NCBI GenBank assembly: GCA_015345905.1
Contig: JADDTR010000001.1
Span: forward strand, 1,240,001 to 1,304,000
Reading direction: 5' to 3'
DNA from: Aotearoamyces nothofagi
Taxonomy: Eukaryota > Ascomycota > Leotiomycetes > Leotiales > Tympanidaceae
Length of the DNA: 64,000 nt
Below the pieces are notes generated by a model that did not search any database, was not told the origin of the DNA, and worked only from the letters and a program-made list of their open reading frames with translations. Positions 11,580-23,902 of this stretch are shown in pieces (within the stretch, counting starts at the first letter, position 1; every line of letters starts with the position of its first letter). The position numbers and the translations under genes are program-made.

Positions 11580-14343
11580 CTATTCCGTCACTGTTTCACC
11601 GGCAGCTGCAGCCTCGGTGTCATTCTCCGCCATTTGAACATCAGCCGTCTCAACGGCAGGGACGTCCGCTTTGCTTTCCGGTTCTTCTACAGTAACCTCC
11701 ATGGACGAATCTTGGTTATCGCTGGCTTCGTCATCCGAGACGGGCTCATCCTTCGGTCCTTTCCCAAACACATACTCCTCCAGCTCTGCGAAAGCCTTGT
11801 TCAGGTCATCGTTGACGATGACCCGGTCGTAGAAGCCTTCCATCTCGGCGTTTTGGACCTCCTCCTTGGCTGCCAGTAACCTTTCCTGGATTTCATTATT
11901 GGGCTCTGCCCCTTTACCTCGTAACCGCCTCTCGAGCTCCTCCATGCTCGGTGCGGATAGCAGTATAAACTTTGCAGAATAGCTTTGATCTTTAAGCTGT
12001 TGAATACCTTGATAGTCCATCTCCATGATAGGTAGTTTCCCTGCAGCAACTATGCCTTCCACAGTCTTTCGACTCGTTCCATAACCACTACTATTGTAGT
12101 TGCTGACTTCCAAGAACTGGTCTCCATCCCGCATCATGTTGTACGTCTCTGAATTCACGAAATAATGGTGCTGGCCATCAACCTCTCCTTGGCGAGGCGG
12201 GCGAGTCGTATGAGAGACCTTCTTGCCAAAAACCTTTGGATACTTTTCAATGAGCATATGCATAAGGGTGCTTTTGCCGGCTCCACTGGGCCCTGAAATA
12301 ACTATCGGCCGTCGGTCTAAAGGAGGAGCCGTATCCTCGACATCCATCCCGTCTTCGCTATTCTCCTTAAGTGGCTCCACTGGATCATCTTCAAAGATGA
12401 TGTGGATTTTCTCAGAATCATCAATTTTGTCAAAGCTGGCTAGCTTGGTCTTGCTCGCAATTCTAAGTGCACGCCAGCTTTTAGTGGCTTTACTGTAAAT
12501 CGCAGCATCCTTAGCCTCATCGCTGGCTGACAATTCGATGTCCATGTCGTCAAGTTCAATTTTATTCTTGAAGCTGTCCAATGTTGGAACCTGGTACTTC
12601 GCCGGATTCTTCAACTTTTCCATACCTCCAGGCCCATCAGCTTCTGTAAGAAAGTTCAGATCCAAAGAGCCCAAAGGCTTAGCACGTAATCGCTTATTTG
12701 TCGTCGCTTTGCGTGCCGCAGCTTTCGCTGTAATGTATTCCTCGGATGATATCGCTGGTCGCTCGATAGAGGGACAGTTTTCAATCTTCCAGCGAACCCA
12801 GTTTTTGTCTCGTGATAAGACTGTCTCAACCATTCTATAGAAAAATGGCCCTTCGTAGCCTTGTTTCAAGTATTCGGCAATTGATTTTTTGGTATCATTT
12901 GCCCATTTTGCCTATGCGATCATGAGTATTGATGAATATACAAATTTAAATTTACAACTCACATCGTCGTCGCTGAGCAACTGGTCCTGGTACATGACCG
13001 ACTTATTTTGAGCTGTGAGTGCGACGAGCTTCTCTTTTGCCTTAGCACTAAGTGAGAGGAGAAAATCCATAATTATAAGAGCTTGCACAAGTATATGCCG
13101 TCTAAATGAGAGGTCACTAATCTTTGAATGCACGTATTAGCAATCTCCAAAGATGGGGCTGGCGGATAACGGTTACCTCTAACTCAAAAAGGTCTCTGCT
13201 AGTCAGGTATTTTGGATTAAATGCGTTCGCCAAATCATCATCACCTTGTCCACGCTTTCGCTTTGTACCTCTTTTACCATCCTCGACGGACTTAGGTGCC
13301 CCCCGTCCAGTTTGATCGTTCCGAACCGACTTGAACATCACTATTGTGGCCTCTAGGCCTCTTTTGAACTCTGCGAATTTCTCTTGGTCAAACAACTTCT
13401 TCGGTTGGCTGAAGCTCTGCTGCAGAGACCAGAATATAGGGTATAAGGTATCTGGATCAAGTGGCTTCTCCGGAGGCGCAGCGTTATTTGCATTGAATGT
13501 GACAGACTTTGTCGCGCCTCTAGATTCGTCCGCAGTTTTGGTAGAATTTGAAGGACCAGTAGGTGTTGGTCTGGTTTCCGCAGCTGGTGCTGTAGGGGTA
13601 GGTTTAATTTCAACGTCCACTTCCATCTGTTCCGGCGAGCTTTCTGCTTTTGCAGGGATTTCATCGAAGGCTGTGACGTTTTCAACGTGGTACTCGCCAC
13701 GTAGATTTACAGAGCTCTTATCCCCCAAGGGAAAGCTCTGAAACATAAATATAAAGACCCGACCGCAAAACGCTGTGTCTTCGGCTCGGGAAAGTCGTCG
13801 CAGGAGCTCGTTACCGCTTCTTAGGATGACTAAATTCTTTTGCTTGAAGTGCTTTGCAGTAATGCGTTCTCTACGAGCTTCTAGGTAATCGAAGACCTGA
13901 CGACAGCCAGCAATCGTCTGGCTGTCTAAAAGCTCCTCGACTAGCCAAAATAGCAGGGCTGGATCGCATTGTTCATCATCCGAGAGAATGGATACAATAT
14001 CCAGCAAGTTCCATACTTGTACGAATTCGGGTTGATCGATCGCCGCGGAGGCCTAAGTCTGGTCAGATTGGTCCCTTCTCGAGGTTGGTGAACTGCTCAC
14101 CAAAAGCGTGTTGAAGACATCTCGGACAGCTGTCTCGATGACAGCATATTGGACTGACTTCTTTGATTCCTGCAAGTTTGAAAACCCCTCAATAGATTGT
14201 AGTTGCGGCAGAAACTCTGCGAAATCAGACTTGAGTAGTGGAGGTTCTATCGTATGTGTTTGCTTTGTTGCACCAGCCTTGACAAGCATATTCCTCAGAA
14301 GCCTTCCAAATACCTCTACGGCCTCCACATTGTAAGTCACCAT
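11580..14343 (-). CDS. THOC1: THO complex subunit 1 fused to a guanylate kinase domain
   Basis: Four exons on the minus strand (14343-14101, 14052-13177, 13121-12963, 12911-11580) give 869 residues. All introns are 43-51 nt with good donors, and each join keeps frame. Residues 1 to about 600 match the Hpr1/THOC1 family (TREX complex, co-transcriptional mRNP assembly and export), notably LLRRLSRAEDTAFCGRVFIF and FQSFPLGDKSSVNLRGE. After a linker of acidic residues the same exon runs without a stop into a full guanylate kinase domain (about 625-815): P-loop GPSGAGKS, GMP-binding stretch SHTTRPPRQGE, YGTS, EMDYQG and the lid-region Arg residues. The C-terminal 60 residues are acidic. Metazoan THOC1 has a C-terminal death domain where this protein has the kinase. 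Two adjacent genes merged by eye is excluded by the continuous exon, but a second internal start (Met in EDGMDVED) could also yield a free kinase. Confidence 0.88.
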
Positions 14344-14630
14344 GCTGATCGCATGCACTGAGATAGTGACTATAGCAGGGTCGTTATGCGCGCATTCGTC
14401 GCCTCTTGTCGTTTGTGAGGATAGCTGGCTTGTTGGCTGTACTGCTCTATGTAGTGAGGCTTCGCGATCTGAACATGCTGAAGTTCTGAAAACTGCACTA
14501 AGGCGACGGGAGCTAAACTTTAATTCACCCAATAACGAGTGTCATGCATCAACGCGTTGAAATTGTTTCCGATTCTCTAAACGGTCTACTGAAGTTCAGG
14601 CGCAACAACAGCGCACCATTCACATTAACA
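14344..14630. promoter_or_regulatory. Shared divergent promoter, THOC1-kinase and Aquarius
   Basis: The start codons of the two genes face away from each other and are 287 bp apart, so both promoters and 5' leaders must fit in this interval. No clear TATA box is seen. The minus-strand frame upstream of 14343 stays open to 14532, so an N-terminal extension of the THOC1 protein cannot be excluded. Confidence 0.6.
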
Positions 14631-17600
14631 ATGGCGCCTAGGACGAGGGGCAATGTCGATGTTCAGAGGGAGGTTTTAAAGGAAGTCGACGATGGCCGAC
14701 CGACAGTGGCAGACTTACAAGGCGATAACCCGTTCGCGCAACTTGCGAAGAAATACTGGCTGAAGACTTCCAAAAAGCCAACGAAGGTCAAGGTGAAGCC
14801 AGAAGTACTGAAGAAGGAGATATGGGATGTACTTGAGAAGGACGATTTTGCATACAGAGCACTGCTGGTATTAGAGAATTTGCAGCTCCTTGAAAGGTAC
14901 GCAGACGACGGCTTTGCCCTTGGAATCATGCTAATTTCTTTCACAGTTACCTTTGGCCTGGATACTCTGAGGATTCATCTAATTATCATGTGTTGCTGAT
15001 CGTTTTGATTACGAACGTTAGGAGCCGGGAGCATCTGCCAACATGGAGTAAGTTTGGGCTAAATTCATCAAGATGCGCCCCGAATAGTACTGATTGAAGT
15101 AGACATATACTTGGATAATCCATCCGATTTCTCATCCCTTTTCCGTCGAATCCTTTCGATGACACTAGATTCCACTTTATCCCTAACGATTCGCACACAT
15201 CTGCTTTCTTTCATCATAAGCGCCTTCCAATCTTTGGATAGCGGCATTGTCCGTAAAGAATGCGCACCTCTGGTATCGATTTCCACATGGCACAATTTAT
15301 CGACTGAGAGAAAACGAGAGACCAAGTTGGATCAAACTATACAATTGAGAAAAGCTTGGAGAGCAGCAGCAAAGCGATACGATGCTGCCGACGAAACAGT
15401 TAAATCTCGGCTCCGTTTTGAGCGCTCGTGGCTCTATACACTGCTACTTGACTTCCTCAATCAACTGTACGGTGCAAAAAGTAAAACAGGTATGTTCAGA
15501 CACAGAAAACTGGGGCTGCACAGATTATTGACATCTCACCTACAGAAAATTTGCGCTACTGTGAGCGCTTCATCGAGTTCTTATCAGACTTGCAAAGCCA
15601 ATTGCCCACGCGCCGCTACGTGAACACACTATTGCAAGATTTACATATTCTTCCAGCTATAAGACTTTCGCCCCTATTTAACGTAGAGGAGAATGGCCTC
15701 CTTAGGGATCTTTACGCTCTTTTAAAGCATTACACCTACTTCTCAATAGATGATCATACCGGAATCCAACACTCTCGAACCGAAGCATACGAGCAACACT
15801 GTGCTAGGTTGGCAAATTTGCAGCGTATAGCCCTGAAGAACTTCAAATCGAAGCTCACAATTCTAGCCCTTTCTAATTATGGCTCAATTGACAAACGCGA
15901 CCTGCTTGGAAGTCATTTGGAAACATTGACTGATGAAGAAATTGTTCAGCTATGCGATTTGCTTGATTTTCGAACTTCATACCCGGACACTACCGACGTT
16001 ACTGCAGACCGCGCCTTCTTACTGGAGGTTCTGTTTTCTGCCTTTGAGAAGCGCAAAACATTCCAAGAGACGGCACGGGATCTCAGCATACTGCCAACAG
16101 AGGAAACCTTGTTTGAGCCAACGTTATTGAGGAATGAGACATATAATGGTTCTCAACCATTAGCATTACCTAAGCTCAATCTGCAATATCTCACTGTTGG
16201 TGATTTCTTATGGCGGTCATTCATCCTTCACCGATGCGAATCCTTCTTTGCAATTCGGAAAGATATTGAGGATACCGTCAAACGTCTTCGCCCACAGACT
16301 GGTAGAAATGGGGAGACAAGGTTCGAAGGCTTCTCAAAAATGGCACTACCGATTTCAAAGCCTGCTATCTTAGAGACAGTTCCACCACTTGTTGGCGAGG
16401 ACAAACCTGCGGTGGTACGAGCAGAGATCACGCTGGACGTTAATCGCCTTGCTGATAACATACGCCGGGATTGGGATTCATTACGACCGGATGATGTAAT
16501 ATTTTTGTTGTCCGTTGTAGCTGTTGATGACACAAAAATGATAACCAACGGTGGTGCAGGGCAATCGGACTCTGACAAGCTAGGCTTAAGATTTGTTCGG
16601 GCAGCCGAAGTTACCCAAGTGCTAGATGAAAATGGCAAGCCAGTCAGAGAATCAAATGGACAAATGAACGGTCGTGGAAGACCACATTTGCGGCGACTCC
16701 ATATCAAACTTGACGCAGCTATGTATAAGCAGGACATGGAAAGAGTTGCAAACGGAAAGCCTGACATCTATGAGACTATTAATGTTGTTGTACGAAGACA
16801 AGGGCGCGAGAACAACTTCAAGTCGATTCTAGAATCAATTCAGAGTTTGACTCTATCGGACGTTCCTCTGGCTCCATGGCTCCACGAAGTATTCCTGGGC
16901 TACGGCAACCCTGCCGGGGCAACGTATACCCATCTTTCCAATAGGATCAAGGAGGTAGATTTCCGAGACACCTTTTTGGATTGGCAGCATCTGGTGGAAA
17001 GTTTACCTGGAACGACAGTTGAACCAAGCGAGGAAGCCGAAAGCACTCCTGGCCCACCTTATGTTTTGCAGACGGTGGAAAAGGCTGCTGAAGTTGTGCC
17101 CGCAAAGCCGTCAAAGAAGCGTCGGCGGGATCAAGTTGAGCCTGCACAAGCTGTCGCCCCACCCGGCTTCAAAATATCTACCTACAAGCCTCCAAACACT
17201 GGACCTTATCCATTTGATGCACCCAAGCTCAATCATGTTCGCTTCACGCCTGCTCAGATAGACGCAATTATTTCAGGCACGCAGCCAGGATTGACCGTGA
17301 TTGTTGGTCCTCCTGGAACGGGCAAGACAGATGTTGCGACACAAATCATTAATAATATATATCACAACTTTCCAAAGCAGAGGACACTACTTATTGCTCA
17401 TAGCAATCAAGCACTTAATCAGCTGTTTCAAAAAATTGTCGCCCTGGACATAGATGAAAGGCATCTCCTACGACTTGGGCACGGCGAAGAGGACCTAGAT
17501 ACCGAAAGTAACTTTAGCAAACACGGTCGTGTAGAGTCTTTCCTTGAAAATAGGGACCGCTATCTACTAGAAGTAGATCGCTTGGCCGCGAACCTTGGAG

Positions 17601-19150
17601 CACCAGGTGCTCATGGCAGTTCTGCGGAGACGGCAGGGTATTTCAATTCTGTTTACGTCGAACCTGCATGGACAAGGTTCCAAGAGATTCTGAAGTCGCC
17701 TGAAGCATCTCCCGAGGCTCTTGTGAAAGCCTTTCCCTTTCACTACTACTTTTCGAATGCGCCTCAGCCACTTTTCCCACCTGGAGCAGACAAGGAGATG
17801 TTAATAGATATTGCAAATGGATGCTACCATCACATCTCAAAGATCTTCACTGAGCTGGCTGATGTAAGGCCATTCGAAATTCTTAGACGAGACCGTGATA
17901 AGGCCAACTACCTTTTAACGAACGAAGCGCGCATTATAGCGATGACATCTACTCATGCAGCGATGCGAAGACGTGAGATTGCCTCCCTTGGCTTCCACTA
18001 TGACAATGTCATTATGGAGGAAGCCGCTCAGATCACAGAAATCGAGAACTTTATACCCCTGGCCTTGCAAAACGCCAAGGAAGGCTTGACGCCGCTACAG
18101 CGGGTTGTCTTGTGTGGAGACCATCTTCAGAACTCGCCAGTCGTGCAGAATCTCGCTTTCCGACAATACGCTAATCTCGAGCAATCCCTCTTCTCTCGTC
18201 TGGTCCGTCTAGGTGTCCCGACAATCAATCTAGATCGTCAGGGCCGTGCCCGTCCTTCAATTGCTGAGCTGTATCAGTGGAGATACCCACATCTTGGTAA
18301 TTTACCGCTCGTTGAGACTTCCTCTGAGTTTCAGATTGCAAATGCTGGGTTCAAGTATGAATATCAATTCATCAACGTGCCCGACTACAAGGGGCGAGGA
18401 GAATCAGAACCAACACCCCATTTCATCCAAAACTTGGGTGAAGCAGAATATGCGGTAGCCATATTCCAGTATATGCGATTGCTTGGATACCCCGCAGAGA
18501 AAATTAGTATATTGACTACTTATGCTGGTCAGCGTGCATTAATAAAGGATGTTCTGGCACATCGTTGCGCGAAGAACCCTTTGTTTGGGTTGCCCAAGAT
18601 TGTCGTTACAGTGGATAAGTACCAAGGCGAGCAAAACGATTGTAAGTTTTTTATATCTACTTAGAAGGCACCACTAACGACCCACAACTTAGATGTTATC
18701 CTGTCATTAACGCGCACTTCACGAGTTGGGTACTTGCGTGATGTTAGGCGTCTGACTGTAGCCCTGTCTCGTGCCCGTCTTGGTCTTTATATCCTCGGGC
18801 GTCGCGAGGTATTTGAATCATGCTTTGAACTTCGACAAGCCTTCGATATCTTGCTCCGAAGGCCGGACAAGCTGATGTTGGCTACCGGTGAACTGTGGCC
18901 TTCGAAGAGGATCATTTCAAAGGAAGAAGGAAAGAAAGAGATTCCCGGTGAATCTGTTATGGAAGGAGTTGAGCATCTCGGGCAATATGTGTATGATATG
19001 ACGAATGCGAAGGTAAATCAGTTGCGTGCTGAACAGGGTCTGCCAGAAGCTGCAGAGCCTCTACCTGTGCTTGAAGAGACAGATCAGGAGGATACAGTTT
19101 ATGAGGATGAGAATAAGGACCTGGCTAATAAGTTTGAAGCTGAGGAATAA
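14631..19150 (+). CDS. cwf11: Intron-binding spliceosomal helicase Aquarius (Cwf11 family)
   Basis: Five exons (14631-14896, 14947-15047, 15103-15489, 15546-18641, 18693-19150) give 1435 residues, the usual size of the family. The N-terminal half has the Aquarius armadillo-type region, including ENLRYCERFIEFLSDLQSQL and LPTRRYVNTLLQDLHILPAI. The SF1 helicase core follows: Walker A GPPGTGKTD near residue 838, Walker B-like MEEAAQ near 1074, LCGDHLQNSPVV, LDRQGRARPS, TVDKYQGEQND and the arginine-finger motif VALSRARLGLYILGR. Aquarius binds the intron upstream of the branch point as part of the intron-binding complex. The acidic C-terminal tail is typical. The last intron splits the motif V region and is supported by the restored reading Y-V-I-L-S-L-T-R. 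Confidence is high. Confidence 0.96.
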
Positions 19151-19746
19151 GGCGTCATGTGTAAAAAATGGTCTGGTGGCACCTTTGGCATCGCATAGGG
19201 AGGCGTAATATATCCCTAGTTTATTTGGGCGGTATCTAACCTCTCCATATACTCTCGTGATATCTTGATAATTTGTAGATATCTGAATGTTTCGAGCATG
19301 GCGATCAAGTTGTGATTTATTTTCGTTCCGAGATGGGGTACAGTGGAAACTCAATTCTGTAGACTACCGAGTCTTCAGGAGACTTTAGCAGGCTTGTTCT
19401 TTCCCCTCAAGACTTCTGAAGATGCAGTGCTTAAATCAAATTCTATTTCAAGTGACTGACAATGAAAATGCGATAAGTTTTATATTTGTCCTAAAGTCAC
19501 CTAAACTTGTGTACCGACCGGTCGGTATACCCGCGGCCGAGTTTTGAACATCCACTATTTCGGATCTCCGTTTATCTGTCGCAACAAACAATCTAACATC
19601 ACTCTAACATTAAGGTACCGCTATAAATGTCCTCCCCAGATATCCTATAAAACTTAAGTTTTTAGATGTATCATATATCACTCTGTTGATAAATTAAAAC
19701 CGACACTGACCTTTCACTCCCACGCTGAATCTATTAAAGCCTCAAA
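19151..19746. promoter_or_regulatory. Promoter region of the MDR dehydrogenase gene
   Basis: This spacer separates the Aquarius stop from the dehydrogenase start. It contains a perfect 16-bp palindrome (19512-19527) and TATA-like sequences CTATAAAT (about 19620) and CTATAAAA (about 19645), then an AT-rich leader. Tandem orientation of the flanking genes means it holds the terminator of one and the promoter of the next. Confidence 0.5.
19512..19527. promoter_or_regulatory. 16-bp perfect palindrome with CCG/CGG half-sites
   Basis: The sequence TACCGACCGGTCGGTA equals its own reverse complement. It contains CCG-N6-CGG, the arrangement of half-sites bound by dimeric Zn2Cys6 regulators. It sits about 220 bp upstream of the dehydrogenase start and about 100 bp upstream of TATA-like boxes. 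Binding is inferred only. Confidence 0.5.
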
Positions 19747-20869
19747 ATGTCTCTTCCATCCACGATCAAGCAATGGGAAACCTCTCAAGATGGCCTCGAA
19801 AACCTCAAAGAGACTACATCTCCCTTGCCTATAGCTGGTCCCGGCGAGGTGCTAGTCAAGATCAAAGCCATTTCAATCAATTATCGAGATACAGAGGTGA
19901 TAATGGGGCTCTATAACCACCACAAAACAACGGGCGGCCCATCTCCCATACTTGTCCCATGCTCAGACATGTGCGGGACTATCGTCTCTGCTCCTGATTC
20001 CTCTTACTGGAAAGTTGGGGACCGTGTTCTCAGTATTTTCAATCAGACACATCTGAAAGGACAAGTTAAAGCAGCGGATATGAAAAGCGGCCTAGGACTC
20101 CCGCTTCCTGGCGTCCTGTGTGAATATCGGGCCTTTGATGAGAAAGCATTGGTCAAGGCACCAGAGTATTTGACTGATGAGGAGGCGTGTACACTACCAA
20201 TTGCAGGTGTTACGGCGTGGATGGCGATTAACGGAATGAGGCCGCTGGGACAGCCTGGCGGGAAGGGCGAAGTTGTCCTAATTCAAGGAACGGGAGGTGT
20301 GGCGATTAACGGACTGTTGATTGCTAAGGCTAGTGGAGCTGAAGGTATGTTATATGGGTTCTACTTGGAAGAGGCACTGATTTCTATCTACAGTTATCAT
20401 TACTTCATCTTCTGATGAGAAGCTCCGGAAAGCTGAAGCTCTCGGCGCTGACCATCTTATCAACTACCGGACTACACCAAAGTGGGAAGATGCCGTGCTA
20501 TCGCTCACCAATAATGAGGGTGCAGATATAATATTTGAAAACGGCGGTGCAAAGACACTGCGGCAGTCATTCGAGTGTGTAGCTTTTGGAGGATTAATCA
20601 ACTGTATTGGTTACCTCTCTGGAAAGACAGATGACCCCGAAGACCGGACCAACACAAATGTTCTTGCATTGAAGAGAAATGTTACGTTAAAAGGATTGTT
20701 GAATGGCCCCAAAGAGAGGTTTGAAGAAATGTTAGGATTGTTTGAGGAGAAGAAGATCAAACCGGTGATTGATAAAGTTTTTACCTTTGACGAGGCAAAG
20801 GACGCCCTTCAGTATCTGTTCAAGGGAGGGCATTTTGGAAAGGTTGTCATCAAAGTGTCCCATAATTGA
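19747..20869 (+). CDS. Medium-chain dehydrogenase/reductase (zinc-free alcohol dehydrogenase-like)
   Basis: Two exons (19747-20344, 20394-20869) joined by a 49-nt intron encode 357 residues. The GroES-like N-terminal domain shows ISINYRDTEVIMG, PCSDMCGTI and KVGDRVLS. The Rossmann domain shows LIQGTGGVAINGLLIAKASG and continues across the splice as AEVIITSSSDEK. The catalytic zinc Cys expected near the start of classical alcohol dehydrogenases is replaced by the NYRD motif, as in the zinc-independent quinone-oxidoreductase-like and MDR7-type groups. It probably reduces a small aldehyde, ketone or enone with NAD(P)H, but the substrate is unknown. No signal peptide is seen. The promoter carries a palindrome suggesting inducible control. 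Family call is firm; substrate is not. Confidence 0.92.
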
Positions 20870-22136
20870 ATACAATAAGACTTAGATAAGATAGTTTTAC
20901 CTAACTAATATAGAGTCGTTACAGTCTGAAACTAATCTACATCATTGAGATAAGACCTTTTCTAACAATTTTACCACAGCTCGTTTGTGAACCTCCTTGT
21001 TCTTTTTCCTCACACAAATAGCCGCCGGCGAGCGCAGATGGGTTTCCTGCATACAATATATATGCAGATAGTTGATGCAGCTATCTCAAAAAAGCACATT
21101 TGTTAGTTATCGGCAATAGCCTCTTATGAGAACCATCACGGGAGTCTCTTGCACTTTCCCTAACTGCATGCATATAATTACCTCTGTGTCATAAATAATA
21201 ATATTTCGTAGATTGAGCTCTTAGTAAATATGTGCGGAAGGAGATTGCATGGCCAACTTGGTTTGATTTTGGATATCAGGTATTTCCATATGCCTATGGA
21301 GTTGATGACCTTGTAGCCTGTACGCCTCGAATCACAATGCAGCCTTTTCCTACGTGCAAATCCCCTGGAAGACTTTTGACATAATCTATAGCCCTCTTTC
21401 CACCATTATTCAATCTCTGTTTTGCTGCTGCCTGTCTCCTCCACCTATTCTCTCCAACGCTTCGAGCATAACAACGGAGTTTCCTCGAATGACCTAGTTT
21501 CTCGATCAGCGATTACATTAATGTATGAATAGATTCTAACATACCACCATGCCTAGTCTTACTTTCTCCCCTCCGTCCTTCTCCTCGACTGCATCATCCA
21601 ACACAATATTAAGGAAGACCTATATTTGCCATCAGTTACAGGCCTAGCATGTTGCATTGCGTTGGGGGAACTAACATCGTAACCTCTCAGAACACCGATG
21701 ACTTTGCGGCTCCCGTTGAGTTGTACAAAGAGCCTCTTGTCGAGGTACTATATACACAGTTAGTTTTGCGCTTTAGGTCTCAAGGAGTCTTGCGCCGCAT
21801 TTTGTTGCGCGCAGTGAGGATAGATCAAGGAGTTCTGAGGCGTGAAGTAAGGTCTAGGTAAGTCGCACTCACTTTCTTAAGCTCTGGCTGAGCTTGAGGC
21901 ATGTTGATGGTTGAAGTTGGGTTTACTTCGAGGTGGGATGAACTTGAGGTCAGGGCTGTAAATCGCGATGCAGGTCGACGTTGATTCTTTTAGTGTCACG
22001 TGCTGATAAGAGTCCCAACCTCTTCTATCGCGCGAAGAATCAGTAACATTCAATATCGGGCCGCGCGCAAAGAATACCTGTCAAAATTACAATACAGGGA
22101 GTGTAGATGTTACTATTTCTGGAGTAGGAGGCTGCA
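20870..22136. other. Intergenic spacer, 1.27 kb
   Basis: The left half is AT-rich, and the right half serves as promoter of the Ntr2 gene. Only short frames below 75 codons are present, and none shows recognisable features. Confidence 0.55.
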
Positions 22137-23653
22137 ATGAAGTCGACCTTTGGATCTAAGCGGAAGGCGCGTAAAATCCAGGTGGATGAGGATGAAGAAG
22201 GTGGCGAGCCGGCTTCTACAGAGCCTATAAGCACAGGTACGCAGACATCCCCCGCAGTGCATCTCCTGGCTGATGAAAGAAATTTCGCTGACAGGAAAAC
22301 ATAGGTAACTTAGGCGTAACATCGAATATAACAGGGCGCAAGGCGTTCAAAAAGTCTTCTTTGCGACAAACTATCGCATTTGATGACGACGCTGAAGAAC
22401 CCAACATCGGTTTGACCGAACCTAAACGACAAAGGCCTGCTGAAGGAACAAACGGTAGTGGTAGTATATCATTATCAAGACCCTCATTGGGACGTTCAGG
22501 TTCTACAAATAAGAAAAAGAAGGCACTGTCTTCGAGGTTATCCTTTGGGCCAGGGGAGATTATATCTGGAGATGCGGCAGAAGCATTAGAGGACAATGAA
22601 TTATTCACGCCGAAAAAATCTGGCTTAGGCCGCCGCGCAATCGAGTCGAATACCCTACGGAAGAGCCTCCCAGCTTACCAGATCCCAATTCGAGGAGTGG
22701 AAGATGATGAGGAACGTCCGACATATAGCAAAGACTATCTGAATGAGCTCAAAAGCTCAACTCCAAGCACGCCAAAAGATCTACGTGACTTTTCCGTGAT
22801 CGTGGATGACGACGAAGGCCTAGATGAGTCAGAGTTGGATGGAGCCATGATCGTAGATATGCCTGACAAGTCCGTCACATCATCAGCACCTATTATACCT
22901 ACAGAAGCGGAGATCAGAGAGAAGAAAGAACGTAGGGCCCGATTGGCACATGAGAAGGATTTCATATCATTGAATGACGATGATAGCGACCGTGGGCAGC
23001 AAATTTCACTACTGCCACGCAAGAAGAAGGCGGAGACACGATTAGTGCGAGAGGATGAGGATCTAGGAGAAGGGTTCGATGAATTTGTTGACGATGGAAG
23101 AATATCACTTGGTAAAAAGGCTGAGAGGGAAGCAAAGCGTCGCCAGCGTGCTCAAATGGCAGATATGATCCACGAAGCCGAGGGCAGTTCCTCTGACGAG
23201 TCCGACGACTCCGAGGCAGAACGACATGCAGCATACGAAGCAGCTCAGACTCGCGCGGGCATGGATGGCTTGTCAAAGCCCGACGCACAGGCACCGCTGC
23301 CGCAAATTCCTCCAAAGATCACACCGCTGCCAAACTTATCGGAATGCTTGTCGAGACTACAAATGACTTTAAGTGGAATGGAGCAGGAATTGGCAAAGAG
23401 ATCCAAGAGAATGGCAGAGCTGCAGCAGGAGAAGAGAGAGATACTCTCAAGAGAACAAGAAGTTCAGCGTCTGCTGAAGGAGGCTGGGGATCGCTATTCG
23501 GCGATGAGGGCGGATACTGGTTTGCCTGCTGTTGATCCGAGGACAATGGCCGAAGGCCAAAACGGACTTGCTAATCCACTGGCTATGGATAGGGGATTGG
23601 AGAGTTTTGGAAATACACCAGTCGGCCGCCCTGAAGTGGAAGATGTCGGATGA
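22137..23653 (+). CDS. NTR2: Ntr2-like spliceosome disassembly factor
   Basis: Two exons (22137-22236, 22305-23653) encode 482 residues. The 68-nt intron has a GTACGC donor, GCTGAC branch and CATAG acceptor; a second acceptor 30 nt downstream (AACAG before GGCGC) would keep frame and drop ten residues. The N-terminus is basic (MKSTFGSKRKARKIQVDEDE) and the middle acidic. The region with KDFISLNDDDSD, EDLGEGFDEFVDDGRISLG and AEREAKRRQRAQMADMI matches the Ntr2 family, which with Ntr1 recruits the helicase Prp43 to take apart the intron-lariat spliceosome. A coiled coil follows near residues 390-450 (LSRLQMTLSGMEQELAKRSK). The gene is the third RNA-processing gene within 12 kb. A nuclear location is expected. 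Confidence 0.88.
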
Positions 23654-23902
23654 TAGAAAATTAGATTCAATGATACCATAATATATAATTTGTGCCCAGG
23701 TACAACCCACGAATTCATTGTTTTCTGAATTCAAAAGCAAAAGTCCAAGCGTGAGAATTTGTGGTTAATTGCACGATATACTGGACTAGCTATTTCCCGA
23801 TAGTACACGATATCCATAGTGATACGTGTGCAGTTTCTACTAGACGCCAGTCATAAGTTTAGGACACTCAATAAGCAAAACTTAATCCGGACACTGATAC
23901 CC
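23654..23902. other. Short convergent 3' spacer
   Basis: This 249-bp spacer lies between the 3' ends of the Ntr2 and DUF3844 genes. It is AT-rich and shows no other feature. Confidence 0.5.
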
